From: JBEVJK01 sp963791325
GTDB taxonomy: Bacteria; Pseudomonadota; Alphaproteobacteria; Rhizobiales; Rhizobiaceae
Reading direction: 5' to 3'
NCBI GenBank assembly: GCA_963791325.1
Contig: CAWBRU010000004.1
Location: forward strand, 248,001 to 312,000
Length of the DNA stretch: 64,000 bases
Of this stretch, positions 46,692 through 55,925 are shown piece by piece (position 1 is the first letter of the stretch; each line of letters opens with the position of its first letter). The notes below the pieces were generated by a model. That model was given only the letters and a program-made list of their open reading frames with translations, did not search any database and was not told where the DNA came from. The position numbers and the translations under genes are program-made.

Positions 46692-47468
46692 TCAATATCC
46701 CGCCATCTGTGCCTTAGCGAGCGGTGAGCGACGAATTGCGGTGACCAGCGGAACGGCGATCAGCGCACCGACCGCCGTAAACACGACGCGCTCCAGCAAG
46801 ATGATGACGATCAGCGGCGGCCACACCTCGGCAGGCCACGGATTGGTGGCGAAGGCCGGCACCCAATTCAGCTGGATTCCGGCGGTCGAGCCGAAGAAAA
46901 ACACCACAAAGTAAGCGAGGAAGACCTGCCAGGCCGGGCCACCGTTGCGGATGAGGTCGATCGCCCGGTTGCGGACTTGCGGAATAGCGATCAGGATCAG
47001 GGCGATGTCCACGGTGAAGACGTTGCTCAGCCACAGGCCAAAGCCGATACCGTAGGCCAATGCCTGGTAGAGATAGATGAGATGGGCGATCAGCGTGATC
47101 ACCCACGGCACATACCAGTAAGACCTACCGGGATACATGACCATACCGACCGCGAAGGCGCTCATCGCGCCCATCAGTGGGCTCCACGGACCCAGATTTG
47201 TGTACGGCGCGATAATGTTGCCGATCACGATGCCGATCACCGAAGCGATGGGGCCGGCGATCGGTCCGAGCAAGAGGCCGAGAATCGGATGGATGACGTC
47301 ATGGAACGGCCAGCCCCCGCCCATGCCGCCAACCACGATCGAGGCTGGAATGAAAGCCAGGACCGCGACCAGGGCCGCCAAGATGGCAGTGTAGGACACC
47401 GGCGCGCCGCCGATAGACACGCCGCCGGTGGTCGTTACTTTGCGAGCCTGTGGTCCTTCCGCTGTCAT
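46692..47468 (-). CDS. Putative ECF transporter S component
   Basis: A 258-residue membrane protein with about seven helices (SYTAILAALVAVLAFIPASI, GLLLGPIAGPIASVIGIVIG, VTLIAHLIYLYQALAYGIGF-like segments). Position ahead of fused A and T genes marks it as the substrate-binding subunit. The substrate is not evident. I checked the leader region for thiamine and cobalamin riboswitch motifs and saw none. ATG 47468 has a GGGGA site; an upstream start at 47606 gives a non-hydrophobic extension. Confidence 0.75.
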   Translation of the reverse strand: MTAEGPQARKVTTTGGVSIGGAPVSYTAILAALVAVLAFIPASIVVGGMGGGWPFHDVIHPILGLLLGPIAGPIASVIGIVIGNIIAPYTNLGPWSPLMGAMSAFAVGMVMYPGRSYWYVPWVITLIAHLIYLYQALAYGIGFGLWLSNVFTVDIALILIAIPQVRNRAIDLIRNGGPAWQVFLAYFVVFFFGSTAGIQLNWVPAFATNPWPAEVWPPLIVIILLERVVFTAVGALIAVPLVTAIRRSPLAKAQMAGY

Positions 47469-47821
47469 CGGCTTCCCCTTTGCAGACGGCTTGTCGCTGT
47501 TCTTGTCTTGCCGTGACCAATGTTGACCCAAAGATCGAACACCTGCAAGGAATTCGTCCCACTGGACTTCGGTCCGCGGGGCTCGACAGCGGGCGCCGAG
47601 GCTCACGCAATCAGCAACGGTTTCCGGTCATCTCCGGCGTCGATCGAACCGATGGGCCGCGCCGTGCGTTCGCCCCGATCTGCCGGGTGATGCCGGGTCG
47701 ATGTGTGCGAGACGATCTTTGACGGCCATCTCATAAGTCTTACTAAGAGGTGGCTTGAGCGGCCGGACGCTGCTCCGGCTCGGAAATTACAGGACGATCG
47801 CCGGCATGCCCGGCTCGTCTG
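47469..47821. other. Intergenic region between the ECF and sugar ABC operons
   Basis: About 350 bases with no supported gene. A small hairpin (GCCGGA/TCCGGC, 47761-47778) lies just downstream of the sugar permease gene and could help end that transcript, but no T-run is present on the minus strand. Confidence 0.4.
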
Positions 47822-48838
47822 TCATTCGCGGGTGCCTTCCCTGAGCTTCTGGGCGTAGACGTTGATGATGAGCGCTGCCAGCAGGATGAGCCCGCGGATC
47901 AGGATTTTCAGAAAGCTGTCGATCTGGATGTGATCCAGGCCATTGTTCAAGACACCGAGCACAAGCAGGCCGATGATCGTATTTCCGATGCCGCCTCGCC
48001 CGCCGAAGAGGCTGGTGCCGCCGACCACCACCGCGGCGATTGCATCGAGCAGGAAGGTATCGAACTGGTCCTGCTGCGCCGATCCGAAATACGCCACGCC
48101 GAGCATGCCCGCGATGCCCGAACACATCGCGCTGATGATCATCACGGCAGCAATGATCTTCTTGACGTTGACGCCCGAATATTCGGCAGCTTCGCGGCTG
48201 CCGCCGACCATGTAAACGTAGCGGCCGAAACGCGTATAGGTAAGCACCAGGTGCGCCACCAGCAAGAACAGCAGGCAGACCACGATCGACCACTTCACGC
48301 CAAGGATCGTGCCGGAACCCAGCACGGTGATCAGGTCGGGATAGTTGTAGGCGATCTGGCCGCGGACGAGCATGGCTGAGATGCCGTTGGCGATCTGCAT
48401 CATGGCAAGCGTCATGATGAAGGACGGGATACCGACGATCGTCACACCGAACGCATTTATCAAGCCGAGCGTGAAACAACTCGCCAATGTCAGGATGATG
48501 GCGAGCACTCCGTTCAGCGGCAGGTTGGCGATGTTCACGTAGTCCGGCTGCAGCGTGAAGAAGGCCACCATGATACCGACGGCATTGGCAATCGCAGCGA
48601 CCGACAGGTCGATCTCGGCGGTCAGGATGACGAAGGTCAGTCCGACGGCAATGATGCCCGTTATCGAGGCCTGCGAGAGAATGTTCATCAAGTTGTCGAA
48701 CGTTCTGAAACTCTCCGCCTGCGTCGAAAAAAATACGACCAGTGCGATCAGCGTGAAGACAGGCGCAATGTTGCGCATCTGATCGTGGAGGAACCGCTTG
48801 ATGTCGGTGCGGTGCGCCGTGTCGTTTGTGACGGTCAT
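47822..48838 (-). CDS. Ribose-type sugar ABC transporter permease
   Basis: A 338-residue permease of the RbsC/BPD_transp_2 family with about nine helices. Typical segments are GLTFVILTAEIDLSVAAIAN, GIPSFIMTLAMMQIANGISA and DAIAAVVVGGTSLFGGRGGI. It forms the membrane channel for the ATPase and the binding protein encoded upstream. Last gene of the operon. Confidence 0.92.
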   Translation of the reverse strand: MTVTNDTAHRTDIKRFLHDQMRNIAPVFTLIALVVFFSTQAESFRTFDNLMNILSQASITGIIAVGLTFVILTAEIDLSVAAIANAVGIMVAFFTLQPDYVNIANLPLNGVLAIILTLASCFTLGLINAFGVTIVGIPSFIMTLAMMQIANGISAMLVRGQIAYNYPDLITVLGSGTILGVKWSIVVCLLFLLVAHLVLTYTRFGRYVYMVGGSREAAEYSGVNVKKIIAAVMIISAMCSGIAGMLGVAYFGSAQQDQFDTFLLDAIAAVVVGGTSLFGGRGGIGNTIIGLLVLGVLNNGLDHIQIDSFLKILIRGLILLAALIINVYAQKLREGTRE

Positions 48839-48886
48839 CTCAACTGTTTTTCGGGCGAGCTGCCGTGGAAGATCGGGCTGATGAGG

Positions 48887-50440
48887 TCAGGCCGCATCGA
48901 GGAGATCTCCCTTCTCGATGCGGCCGCTGACGAACTGCTTGGCGACAGTGCCGCGTTTCAGCACCGTGACACGGTCGGCCAGGTTGAGGATGGTCTCGGG
49001 CTCTGTCGACAACACCAGGACGGCCACGCCCTTCTCGCGCAGTGCCTTGACGATCCGGATCACGTCCTCCTTCGCGCCGACATCCATGCCGCGCGTCGGC
49101 TCCGAGAGGATCAGGACTTTGGGCAGGTAGGTGAGCCATTTGGCAAGGGCAACCTTCTGCTGATTGCCGCCGGAGAGATTGCCAAGCGCGATATCGGTTT
49201 TCGGCGGACGGATCTGCAGATCCTCGATGTGTCTAACCGCGATTTCCCGCTCACGCCGCAGCTTGAGCAGGATGCGGCCGATACGGCCGAGGATCGAGAT
49301 CGAAACGTTCTTGTAGACCTGCTCGCTGCGGAACAGCATCATGCCACGACTTTCGGCCACAAAGGCGATGCCGGCACGTCGTGCCGCCGCAGTTGAACGA
49401 AAGGTCACGGGCTTGCCGTCGATCGTGAGCGTGCCTCCCGTCAGTCGGCCCTTGCCGAACAGCGCCCGGGCGAGTTCGATCTGGCCGCAGCCCATGAAGC
49501 CATAGACGCCGGTGATCTCGCCACTGCGCAGCTTGAGCGACACGTCGCGTATCATATTGCCGTCAGCGAGGCCGCTGGCCTCCAGCACGACCGGCCGGCT
49601 GTCGTCACCGGAAAGGTCGGCGCCTTCCCCCATGTGCATGTCGGCGGAGCCGCGACCGATCATGTGCGAGATGATGGCGTCCTTGGTGAGATTGGATTTG
49701 GCTTCCGTGACGACCTTGCGGCCGTTGCGGAAGACAGTGATCCGGTCGGAGATGGCGAGCACGTCGTCGAGGAAATGCGAAATGAAGACGATGGTGCTGC
49801 CCTTCTCCTTGAGGCGGCGGAGCGCGGCGAACAATCTCTGCACTTCCGGTGGTGAAAGCGCCGAGGTCGGCTCGTCGAGAATGATGATGCGCGCGCCCGA
49901 GAACAGCACGCGCGAAAGTTCGATGAGCTGCTGGATGCCGACCGGCAGGCTGCCCATGCGCGCCTTGGGGTCGATGTCGAGGCCAAGCGTAGCAAGCTGC
50001 TTCTTGGCCTCGCGCTTCATTTGCGCCCAGTCGATCACCGCACCTGCGGTAACGGGCTGCGATCCCAGGAAGACGTTTTCGGCAACCGTCAGATCCGGAA
50101 CGATCGACAGCTCCTGGTGGACCATGCCGATCCCCGCGGCCAGCGCGTCGCGCGGCGAGCGCAGGTGCACGACCTTGCCGTTGACCCGCATCTCGCCATC
50201 GAAGCCGTGATAAACTCCGGCAATCAGCTTCATCAAAGTCGACTTGCCGGCGCCGTTCTCACCGACCAGGCCATGCACTTCGCCTTCGACAAGGGAAAAA
50301 TCGACGTCGCGCAGCGCGTGGATGCCGCCGAATGCCTTCGACACGCCGATCATCTCGAGAATCGGTCGCTCACCGGGCGGCAAGCTCGACGGCGAAGGCC
50401 CCGCGGGGCCTTCGCGCTGCTGTTCAGATTGGAAGGCCAA
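48887..50440 (-). CDS. Ribose-type sugar ABC transporter ATP-binding protein
   Basis: About 517 residues with two ABC domains, the RbsA/MglA layout. Domain 1 has Walker A GENGAGKST, an altered signature (SLPVGIQQLIELSR) and Walker B IIILDEPTSAL. Domain 2 has a degenerate P-loop (GFMGCGQIE), LSGGNQQKVALAKWL and LILSEPTRGMD, where the usual Asp before Glu is Ser. TTG 50440 is chosen because it follows the binding-protein stop by 11 bases and gives normal length; ATG 50353 is an alternative. Confidence 0.9.
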   Translation of the reverse strand: MAFQSEQQREGPAGPSPSSLPPGERPILEMIGVSKAFGGIHALRDVDFSLVEGEVHGLVGENGAGKSTLMKLIAGVYHGFDGEMRVNGKVVHLRSPRDALAAGIGMVHQELSIVPDLTVAENVFLGSQPVTAGAVIDWAQMKREAKKQLATLGLDIDPKARMGSLPVGIQQLIELSRVLFSGARIIILDEPTSALSPPEVQRLFAALRRLKEKGSTIVFISHFLDDVLAISDRITVFRNGRKVVTEAKSNLTKDAIISHMIGRGSADMHMGEGADLSGDDSRPVVLEASGLADGNMIRDVSLKLRSGEITGVYGFMGCGQIELARALFGKGRLTGGTLTIDGKPVTFRSTAAARRAGIAFVAESRGMMLFRSEQVYKNVSISILGRIGRILLKLRREREIAVRHIEDLQIRPPKTDIALGNLSGGNQQKVALAKWLTYLPKVLILSEPTRGMDVGAKEDVIRIVKALREKGVAVLVLSTEPETILNLADRVTVLKRGTVAKQFVSGRIEKGDLLDAA

Positions 50441-50451
50441 CGTCCTGCCGA

Positions 50452-51480
50452 TCAGATCAGGAAGTTCTTCTGCAGCCAGAGATGTCCTGGGGCGGTGTCC
50501 TTGGTAATGACAGGGCCGTCTGCCCAGATATAGCTGGGGATGCCGCCCGTCCCGGTCTTCTCGCCGCCGGCCGCCGCGGCGACACCGGCCGCGACCGCCC
50601 AGCCGTGAACGCGGCATGACGGGTTTCGCACAGTGGCGATCATCGTGCCTTCGAGGACGGCGTTGACGGCCGGCGGCATCGCGTCGACGCCGCCGATGAC
50701 GATGTCCGTGCGATCCTTGGATTTCATGACGTTGTGCGCTGCCAGCGCCATGTCGTCATTGTGGAAGAATGCACCGGCGATCTCCGGATATTTGGTCAGC
50801 AACGATTCCCAGATGCGCGCGACCTTGGTGACGTCCCAATCGGCCGGCTGCTCGTCGAGGACTTTGACGTCAGGATATTTGGCCACCACTTCGTGAAAGC
50901 CCTTGGCGCGGCCCTGCGCACCAGTGTGGCCGAGCGCACCTTGCGTCATGATGACGTTGCCCTTGCCGCCGATCGCTTTCATCAGCGCCTCGGTCACGAT
51001 CGACCCCATGAAGATGTTGTCCGGCGCGATGAAGGTATGGAGCGCCAGTTGGCCTTCCGGCGCCATCATGGTGTCCATGGCGATGACCGGAGTGCCGCTG
51101 TCGATGACTTTCTTCACCGGGTCATTGAGTGTGCCGATTCCGAAGGTCTGGATGGCAACGAAATCCCACTTCTGCGTGGCGAGATTATCGATCGCCGCGC
51201 GTTGCTTGGTCGCCGAGAGCTCACCGTCGAACCAAGTGATCTCCACGTTCATCAGCTTGCCCCAGGCCTCCGCCGCTTGCTTGCCCTGGGCACACCAGGT
51301 CGCCTGCAGGCCGGCGTTGCTCATCGCTGCCTTGAGCGGCTTGCCGGACGGCTTCAGCTCCTGAGCGATCGCCGGGTCAAACCCGGCCATGTTCAAGAGA
51401 GCGCCGGCCAGAGCCGTCGCACCCAGCGCTTTGAATACGTCACGGCGCGACGCAGAAGCTTCCACAATCTCATCAATCAC
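50452..51480 (-). CDS. Tat-exported sugar-binding protein of the ABC importer
   Basis: A 342-residue periplasmic binding protein of the Peripla_BP_4 (ribose/galactose-like) family. The signal contains a twin-arginine motif (SRRDVFKALGATALAGALL), suggesting folded export by the Tat system encoded at 22215-24043. Mature motifs include WDFVAIQTFGIGTLNDPVKK and FFHNDDMALAAHNVMKSKDR. GTG 51480 has GGGAGG nine bases upstream. First gene of the operon; ligand unknown. Confidence 0.88.
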   Translation of the reverse strand: MIDEIVEASASRRDVFKALGATALAGALLNMAGFDPAIAQELKPSGKPLKAAMSNAGLQATWCAQGKQAAEAWGKLMNVEITWFDGELSATKQRAAIDNLATQKWDFVAIQTFGIGTLNDPVKKVIDSGTPVIAMDTMMAPEGQLALHTFIAPDNIFMGSIVTEALMKAIGGKGNVIMTQGALGHTGAQGRAKGFHEVVAKYPDVKVLDEQPADWDVTKVARIWESLLTKYPEIAGAFFHNDDMALAAHNVMKSKDRTDIVIGGVDAMPPAVNAVLEGTMIATVRNPSCRVHGWAVAAGVAAAAGGEKTGTGGIPSYIWADGPVITKDTAPGHLWLQKNFLI

Positions 51481-51654
51481 AATTTTTTCCTCCCGATGGC
51501 CGGCATCAGACGCCGGCAAAAAAATTCACCCTGCACTTCAAACCGGATCCGGTCACGGGAACTACCGTGCGTCGGGGCAGGGAAGCGAACCGTCGAACGC
51601 CACGTCCTCGGCCTCCTCCCGAGTCCGACCACAGCTCCACTGCTGCCAAAACAG

Positions 51655-51703
51655 CTATGACAGCGCTGAAATGGGATCAAGCAAAATGATAGCGCTGTCA
51701 TTT
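51655..51703. promoter_or_regulatory. Two LacI-type operator-like palindromes upstream of the sugar ABC operon
   Basis: AAATGATAGCGCTGTCATTT (51684-51703) is a 20-bp palindrome with one mismatch. A weaker copy sharing TGACAGCGCTG lies at 51655-51674, 29 bases away centre to centre. The central AGCGCT is typical of LacI-family regulator sites. They lie 175-225 bases before the binding-protein start. No LacI-family gene is in the window. Confidence 0.55.
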
Positions 51704-51783
51704 CGGGTTCACGGGATATCGCCATGGCGCGCAAGGCGCCTGGATGGGTTCTCGGCGGCGCTGCGGCAACCTTGGCGGGTCGA

Positions 51784-52245
51784 TCAGGGGAGCACTTCGG
51801 CCAGTTCGATCAAGTTGCCGAACGGGTCGCTGAAAAAGGCCAAGCGGCGGCTGATCGCAGCCAGCTCGAACGGCTCGGCGACGATGGTGACACCACGGGA
51901 GCGGAGCTGATCGGCGGTTTCGTTCACATTCGTCACGTTCAGACAGAAATGGTGGTAGCCGCAATAGTTCAGGCTATTCCCGAGGTCGGTATAGGGCCGG
52001 ACTTCTTCGGGTGCCCGTTCACCTCCGCCCAGGATCTCGATGTAGAAATCGTCGTCGTTCGGCGGGGCGATATAGGCCAGCTTCTCGTCGGCGAAGTCCC
52101 ATTCGGCCACCACCCGAAAATCGAGCTTCTCGACATACCAGCGCTTGGCAGCTTCCAACTCGGGGGTACGCATTGCGACGTGGTGGCCGTGCATATCGGC
52201 GAACGGTGAGTTGGTATTTTTTGCGGGCAAAACGAAGTCAGCCAT
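51784..52245 (-). CDS. VOC family protein (glyoxalase/dioxygenase fold)
   Basis: A 153-residue protein with two beta-alpha-beta-beta-beta units. Metal-type residues are in MHGHHVAMRTPELE (His), YCGYHHFCLNV (His) and FGNLIELAEVL (Glu). Close relatives include lyases, isomerases and dioxygenases, so no reaction is assigned. It lies upstream of the sugar importer on the same strand, with the operators in between. Confidence 0.82.
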   Translation of the reverse strand: MADFVLPAKNTNSPFADMHGHHVAMRTPELEAAKRWYVEKLDFRVVAEWDFADEKLAYIAPPNDDDFYIEILGGGERAPEEVRPYTDLGNSLNYCGYHHFCLNVTNVNETADQLRSRGVTIVAEPFELAAISRRLAFFSDPFGNLIELAEVLP

Positions 52246-52424
52246 AATCTTTTCCCTTGGTTGTCGCCGGCTTGATTGCCGTCCGATCGGGAAGCTTCGT
52301 CTCCTGGTCTCCTTGCGTCATTGCCGGCTGGCGTTGACGATCCGAAACGGGAGCATGGGCGACCCAGCCGCAGCACAAGCCTGTGCTAGTCTAATCTACC
52401 GGTCGCTGCACGGGAGGGCGAACT

Positions 52425-52678
52425 GTGAACATAGCGATGCAAATGCCGCTTCATCCGACATGGCAGAACATCGCCCTACGCCTGCTCATGACCGTTGTTG
52501 CCGGGCTTTGATCGGGCTTGACAGGGAGTTGCGCGGGCATGCGGCGGGATTTCGGACAACCATCCTGGTCGGGCTTGCGGCATGTGTGGCGATGGTCGAA
52601 GCCAATCTCCTGCTTTCGCTCAGCGGCAAAGCAGCCGACTCTTTCGGCGCCGCTGACGTGCTCCGCCTTCCGTTAGGC
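52425..52678 (+). pseudogene. mgtC/sapB remnant (frameshifted and truncated)
   Basis: GTG 52425 has a GGGAGGG site and starts MNIAMQMPLHPTWQNIALRL. After VVAG one base is missing (about 52500). The next frame continues LIGLDRELRGHAAGFRTTIL and CVAMVEANLLLSLSGKAADS to LRLPLG, matching the N-terminal membrane half of MgtC/SapB. The gene then stops abruptly where the convergent hydrolase gene ends. The C-terminal half is lost. Confidence 0.75.
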
Positions 52679-52680
52679 AA

Positions 52681-53805
52681 TCAGTGCGCCGCCGCGCTGG
52701 CGTGATTGAGGATCAGGAAAGGCGTGGAGACCAGCGTCCGGGCTGCCGTGCCCAGGCTGGCGGCCGCGTCGGACGGGCTGGCGCCGTCCCCGTCGGTGAT
52801 CGCCTGGCCGGCAATCAGCCGCTCTCCGATCAGCTGCACGATCCGCGGGCTGGTGGCGAACGTGTTGTGATTGAGCCCGCCGCTGTCGACCTGGCTGGTG
52901 TCGATGAACACGAGCTTCGGGACATTGGCGAAATCCGCTTGATAGTCGCGGCTATTGACGTCGATGCTGCCCACCCGGGTCACGCCGCCGGCCAGCGCGC
53001 TGGAGATACCCAAGGCGCGGTCCCGTCCCGAGACGAAGACCGTGATCAGCGGCCGCCGCGGGCCGATGTCCTCCAGCTGCCGCCGGAACACGTCGACATC
53101 GATGTCGGGGGAGGCGAGGATGACGTTGTTGAACTTTTCCGGAATGCCATGGCGCTCGAGGGCGATCTGCTGCAGCGCTTCCATCGCGATCCACGCCCCC
53201 ATGGAGTGAGCGAGGATGGTGATCTCGCTCACCTGCGGGGTGGCCGCCGCCTGCAGCAGAACGTCGGCGAGATAGCTGCGCGAGAAGTTGGCGCTCTCCT
53301 TGTCGTAATTGTAGTGCAGAAGGCGGCCACGCGACGGCCAGGTGAAAAGCAGGGGAGCGGCACCCGAATCGGTATCATGGGCGATCTGGGCAAACCGGAA
53401 GAGCGCGGCGTCGAACTGGGTGTTGAAGCCGTGCACGAAGACCAGAACCCGTCGCTTGTTGTTGGCGACCCGGGAAAACCAGGTCGTCACCGCGTTGCGC
53501 TGCAGCGGTTCGGCGGATTGAATGGCGAAGCTGCGCTGTGGGTCGCCCGGGAGGCTCCTCGGCCATTGAACCGTGCCGACCTGCCGGCCGGGCGGCAGCG
53601 AGACCACCACATTGGCGAGCGACATGGCATGGCCGCGCTCGCCGGTGAAGTCCGCCCCCGATGGACCGGCAGGGGCACGCGTCGTCGCGACCAGCATGTC
53701 GACGGTGGTCGGCGCAGACGCCTGGTCGCTCGGGTGGACCGGCTGGGCCGGGACTCCGGCACACGCACAGAGAACCGCGATCCAGCCGGTTTGCAGAAGG
53801 CGCAC
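52681..53805 (-). CDS. Secreted alpha/beta hydrolase (DUF900, COG4782-like)
   Basis: A 374-residue esterase-like protein with a signal peptide (MRLLQTGWIAVLCACAGVPA). Hydrolase features are VLVFVHGFNTQFDAALFRFA (oxyanion side), the nucleophile elbow ILAHSMGAW and a late GGLNHNTFA that may supply the His. The DUF900 family is widespread in alphaproteobacteria without known substrate. GTG 53805 is preferred; TTG 53886 would place the hydrophobic signal 27 residues in. Confidence 0.78.
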   Translation of the reverse strand: MRLLQTGWIAVLCACAGVPAQPVHPSDQASAPTTVDMLVATTRAPAGPSGADFTGERGHAMSLANVVVSLPPGRQVGTVQWPRSLPGDPQRSFAIQSAEPLQRNAVTTWFSRVANNKRRVLVFVHGFNTQFDAALFRFAQIAHDTDSGAAPLLFTWPSRGRLLHYNYDKESANFSRSYLADVLLQAAATPQVSEITILAHSMGAWIAMEALQQIALERHGIPEKFNNVILASPDIDVDVFRRQLEDIGPRRPLITVFVSGRDRALGISSALAGGVTRVGSIDVNSRDYQADFANVPKLVFIDTSQVDSGGLNHNTFATSPRIVQLIGERLIAGQAITDGDGASPSDAAASLGTAARTLVSTPFLILNHASAAAH

Positions 53806-53900
53806 CAGGGCCTGCCACGCCGCGGCGCCGGCGCCTGGCGCAGACGGACGCAGCGAGCCGATCCGGGATTGCAACGCGTCAGCCAAGCGAGATCGATCCC

Positions 53901-55631
53901 TCAATGATCCTGCTCTACGACCGCCAATCGTTCGGCCAGCATGTCTTTCAGCCGGACGATATCGGCAGCGTTCCAATCGGTGACATTCGTCACCGCGATC
54001 CAGGCGTCGACGTAATGCTGCGGCGCATAGACATGGCCATGCCCCATCGGGCTGGTGGTGGCCATCGCCATATCGAGCAACAGCTGAAGAAACGTTACCA
54101 GAGGATACCAACGCAGCTCCGGCGACACGTCCGGGCCGCGCGGCGCGCGCATCCAGTCGGGCACGCTGTACCAGGATGCATAGTCGAAGAAGGTGACGGG
54201 GTCGCTTGCATATTGCAGATAGACGATGCGCATCGGCCCCCATCGGGCACCGTCAAGGCCGAGCGCATCGCGCTGATTGGTGAAGCGGAAGACGGACCCG
54301 TCGCGGACCCGCGGCAGCCATTCAGGGGACCCCGGATTGCGGTTGCGCGTCACCTCGTTCCAGATCCGGTTGGTGAATGGCGGCCCGCTCCACAGAGCGC
54401 CCTGATAGGGGTCGCCGAGCACGTCGAACAAGTCGGCCGAGAGCTCGGAGCTCATCGAGCCGAGGCTGAGGCCATGCAGATAAAGGCGCGGACGGTGATC
54501 CTTGGGCAGCGACGTCCAATAGCCGTAGACCGCGGCGAAAAGGTCGCGTGCAGCCTCGCTGCCGTGCTCGGGCTCGACGAGCAGCGACAGCCAGCTGGTG
54601 AGATAGGAATACTGCAGGGCAACGCTCGCAACGTCGCCGTGGAGTAGATATTCGACGCCGTCCATGGCCGCCGGATCGATCCAGCCGGTCCCGGTCGGCA
54701 TGACGACGATCAGCACCGCACGCTCGAACGCTCCGGTCCGCTTCAGCTCGGCGAGCGCCAGCTCGGCCCGCTCGGCGGTGGTCGGCGCGGCATTGAGCCC
54801 GACATAGACGCGCACCGGCTCCTTGGCGGACTTGCCGGTAAAGGTGGCGATCTCGGCCTGGCCCGGGCCTGACACGATGTATTCCCTGCCGGCTCGTCCG
54901 AGATCGTCCCAACCGATCAGCGAGGCTGTGCTGCCGGTCTTGAGCGGATCGCTCGGCGGCTGGCGTTCCGGCTCGATCAGAGCGTCGAACTCGCGAAAGG
55001 AGGAATCGGCGAGATGCAGCGCGAAACGGAAGATCACGCCGTTGGCCACGGACCAGAACACCAGGACGGCGACAGCGAAGCCGATGACATTGGCCAGCCG
55101 CCGCGGCACGATGCGGCCGACGCTGGCCGCAACGCCGCGGACGGCGAGCCCAAACAGCCGTCCCAATCCAATCAGCACCAGGAAGGTGAGCAGCGCGATC
55201 AGCCCCACCTCCAGCGGATGCTTCGTTTCGACGGGCGGCATTTCCATGACCCGCCGGATCGAGTTCTGCCATTCGGCAGCCTGCCAGAGGAAGGTCGCCA
55301 GGACCGAGCCGCAGAGGACGGCCGCGGCAAGCTTGGCGTAGCGGACCGCACGCCCTCGAGGCGCCGGCAGCTGCAAATAGGCGTAGAGCCATTGCGCTGC
55401 GGCGCCGAGACCATAGCCGACGGCCAGCGCGCAGCCGGACAAGACGCCCTGGGTGAGATAGCTGCGCGGGATCAAGGTCGGCGTCAGCGACGCGGCGAAG
55501 AACAGGGTGCCGAGCACCAGGCCGGGGACGGAAAACGATCGCCAAAGGCGCAGCAGGAGATTTCGCGTCACCGGATTTTTCGGCCTGTTCTCTCGAGTGA
55601 TCCGCGCTACGGCTGCCGGAGCGGCGTCCAT
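53901..55631 (-). CDS. Membrane alpha/beta hydrolase (Abhydrolase_9 family)
   Basis: A 576-residue protein. Residues about 30-200 hold several membrane helices (SFSVPGLVLGTLFFAASLTP, GLIALLTFLVLIGLGRLFGL). Residues about 270-576 are the hydrolase domain, with nucleophile elbow YLHGLSLGSMSSELSADLFD and a C-terminal GHGHVYAPQHYVDAWIAVT. This two-part layout is the PF15420-PF10081 arrangement. Function unknown. ATG 55631 is preferred over the frame's upstream extension. It lies upstream of the DUF900 hydrolase on the same strand, so the two may be co-transcribed. Confidence 0.82.
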   Translation of the reverse strand: MDAAPAAVARITRENRPKNPVTRNLLLRLWRSFSVPGLVLGTLFFAASLTPTLIPRSYLTQGVLSGCALAVGYGLGAAAQWLYAYLQLPAPRGRAVRYAKLAAAVLCGSVLATFLWQAAEWQNSIRRVMEMPPVETKHPLEVGLIALLTFLVLIGLGRLFGLAVRGVAASVGRIVPRRLANVIGFAVAVLVFWSVANGVIFRFALHLADSSFREFDALIEPERQPPSDPLKTGSTASLIGWDDLGRAGREYIVSGPGQAEIATFTGKSAKEPVRVYVGLNAAPTTAERAELALAELKRTGAFERAVLIVVMPTGTGWIDPAAMDGVEYLLHGDVASVALQYSYLTSWLSLLVEPEHGSEAARDLFAAVYGYWTSLPKDHRPRLYLHGLSLGSMSSELSADLFDVLGDPYQGALWSGPPFTNRIWNEVTRNRNPGSPEWLPRVRDGSVFRFTNQRDALGLDGARWGPMRIVYLQYASDPVTFFDYASWYSVPDWMRAPRGPDVSPELRWYPLVTFLQLLLDMAMATTSPMGHGHVYAPQHYVDAWIAVTNVTDWNAADIVRLKDMLAERLAVVEQDH

Positions 55632-55773
55632 TTCTATAGGCGATGGATTGCATCGAGCGAAGAGCAAGATGCAAGCTCGGCTGCTGGGCTCGATGACGCG
55701 GAACGGACTCGGCGATGAGTTGGGAGGATCTGCAGGAGAGGTTGCGGGCCTCGGCAACCCGGCCGGAAAAGGC

Positions 55774-55881
55774 TCAGCCCGGCATCCAGCCGCCGCCGAC
55801 CATGAATTTGCGAGCGATGGTGCGACCGATGCCGGAGCTTGCGCCGGTCGGAATAGCCACCTTGCCTTTGGGCATCGTCAT
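55774..55881 (-). pseudogene. N-terminal remnant of a short-chain dehydrogenase
   Basis: 35 codons beginning MTMPKGKVAIPTGASSGIGR then TIARKF, i.e. the TGxxxGIG nucleotide motif of SDR enzymes, followed quickly by a stop. The remaining 200 or more residues are absent. Confidence 0.65.
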
Positions 55882-55925
55882 GCGCCACCTTCCCTCAGTT
55901 GGTTCGCGAGTGGAAGAGGGCGGCC

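Noticed and set aside
47469..47821. Thiamine or cobalamin riboswitch ahead of the ECF S component
   Set aside because: Neither the thi-box CTGAGA/ACCTGA pair nor a B12 box was found on the minus strand.
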